Origin: a virus
IMG/VR virus record: IMGVR_UViG_3300020463_000070
Coordinates: 1 to 32,998 of that record
Strand: one strand, 5' to 3'
Length of the DNA stretch: 32,998 nt
The notes under the pieces are model-generated. The model did not search any database. It was not told the DNA's origin and saw nothing but the letters and a program-made list of their open reading frames with translations. Below, piece after piece: positions 32,691 through 32,998 of the stretch; positions within the stretch are counted from its first letter, which is position 1, and every line of letters begins with the position of its first letter. The position numbers were made by a program, and so were the translations under genes.

Positions 32691-32891
32691 TTATTTTTTA
32701 CATCCAAAATTGTTAGCATAATTAGCCATGGCCACTACAGGTTTAGAATATTTAGCTTTACTCTTCATTACTTTAGAGGCAGCAGCACAAGTTGATGTGC
32801 CTGGCATATTCTTTTTTACCCAATTTTTAAACTTCCCTTGATTTTTTTTCGCAATCATAGGGAAGCCTTTTTCCATTTTACCGTTAGCCAT
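32691..32891 (-). CDS. Small basic protein (66 aa) of unknown function
   Basis: 66 residues with about 16 Lys and 1 Cys pair at distant positions: MANGKMEKGFPMIAKKNQGK, then FKNWVKKNMPGTSTCAAASK, and ending ANNFGCKK. It is strongly basic, without a membrane segment. It shares one base with the stop of the partial gene upstream (TAATG). I do not recognise a family. A nucleic-acid-binding or small virion role is possible, but not shown. Confidence 0.65.
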   Translation of the reverse strand: MANGKMEKGFPMIAKKNQGKFKNWVKKNMPGTSTCAAASKVMKSKAKYSKPVVAMANYANNFGCKK

Positions 32892-32998
32892 TACTTTTTG
32901 ATTAAAGAGCTGATGTGATCTTTAACACTTCTTTTTTCTCCATGAGACTCATACATCATAGAATGATCTCCACCATACTTGTGACCATATAGTTTTTT
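32891..32998 (-). CDS. Partial small protein, C-terminal end only
   Basis: Only the last 35 residues are in the window: the frame is open from 32998 and ends GDHSMMYESHGEKRSVKDHI, SSLIKK, stop at 32891. The visible part is polar with several His and Lys, and no domain can be named. The stop overlaps the next start by one base, as in the neighbouring genes, which supports it as a real gene in the same operon. Confidence 0.5.
   Translation of the reverse strand, partial: KKLYGHKYGGDHSMMYESHGEKRSVKDHISSLIKK

Noticed and set aside
1-32998. CRISPR arrays, tRNA genes, insertion sequences, attachment sites
   Set aside because: I saw no spaced direct repeats, tRNA cloverleaf-like sequences, transposase or integrase genes in the window.

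Overview
This window looks like part of the late structural region of a tailed, probably podovirus-type, bacteriophage of a Bacteroidetes (likely marine flavobacterial) host. Every gene I can support lies on the minus strand, tightly packed, with 1- to 4-base overlaps or 1-base gaps, and no gene-free stretch exceeds 300 bases. The host is inferred from four things: an AT-rich genome; no Shine-Dalgarno sequence at the starts I checked; gaps between genes that repeatedly carry TAnnTTTG, the -7 element of Bacteroidetes promoters; and head and neck proteins of the crAss-like/marine podovirus kind. Family names come from recall of sequence patterns, not from a database search.

Read in the direction of transcription (right to left), the layout is as follows. 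(1) 32998-32430: small basic or cysteine-containing ORFs of unknown function. (2) 32425-24675: an adhesin/tail-fibre block. Three genes hold four glycine-rich adhesin domains. They alternate with two paralogous accessory proteins, a fibre protein carrying a cupredoxin-like CxxHxxM site, and a LamG-like fibre. (3) 24578-23369: lysis cassette with a one-TM small protein, an M15-type endolysin and a holin, followed by a 44-residue very basic protein. (4) 23332-14912: packaging and head genes: a 74-aa protein, a GroES-like double-domain protein, a candidate small terminase, large terminase, portal, scaffold-like protein and major capsid protein, the last followed by a strong intrinsic terminator. 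(5) 14848-10969: a 248-aa virion protein, a 94-aa protein with its own promoter-like box and terminator, two neck/adaptor proteins and the first part of a crAss-like stabilisation ('muzzle') protein. (6) 10967-1: the rest of the stabilisation protein as a separate 1540-aa ORF, further tail proteins, a GT60-like glycosyltransferase, a GNAT-like protein, and two helix-rich probable ejection proteins, the last cut by the window edge.

Together these genes would package DNA (terminase, portal), build the head (scaffold, capsid, possibly a phage GroES), attach a short tail (neck and stabilisation proteins), recognise the host (fibre block), eject DNA (Ala-rich internal proteins) and lyse the cell. 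The most unusual points are the copper-site-like motif in a fibre protein, the split stabilisation protein with a roughly 184-residue insertion, the duplicated GroES-like protein, the glycosyltransferase/acetyltransferase pair inside the tail genes, and a repeated TAnnTTTGT box that probably marks late promoters.
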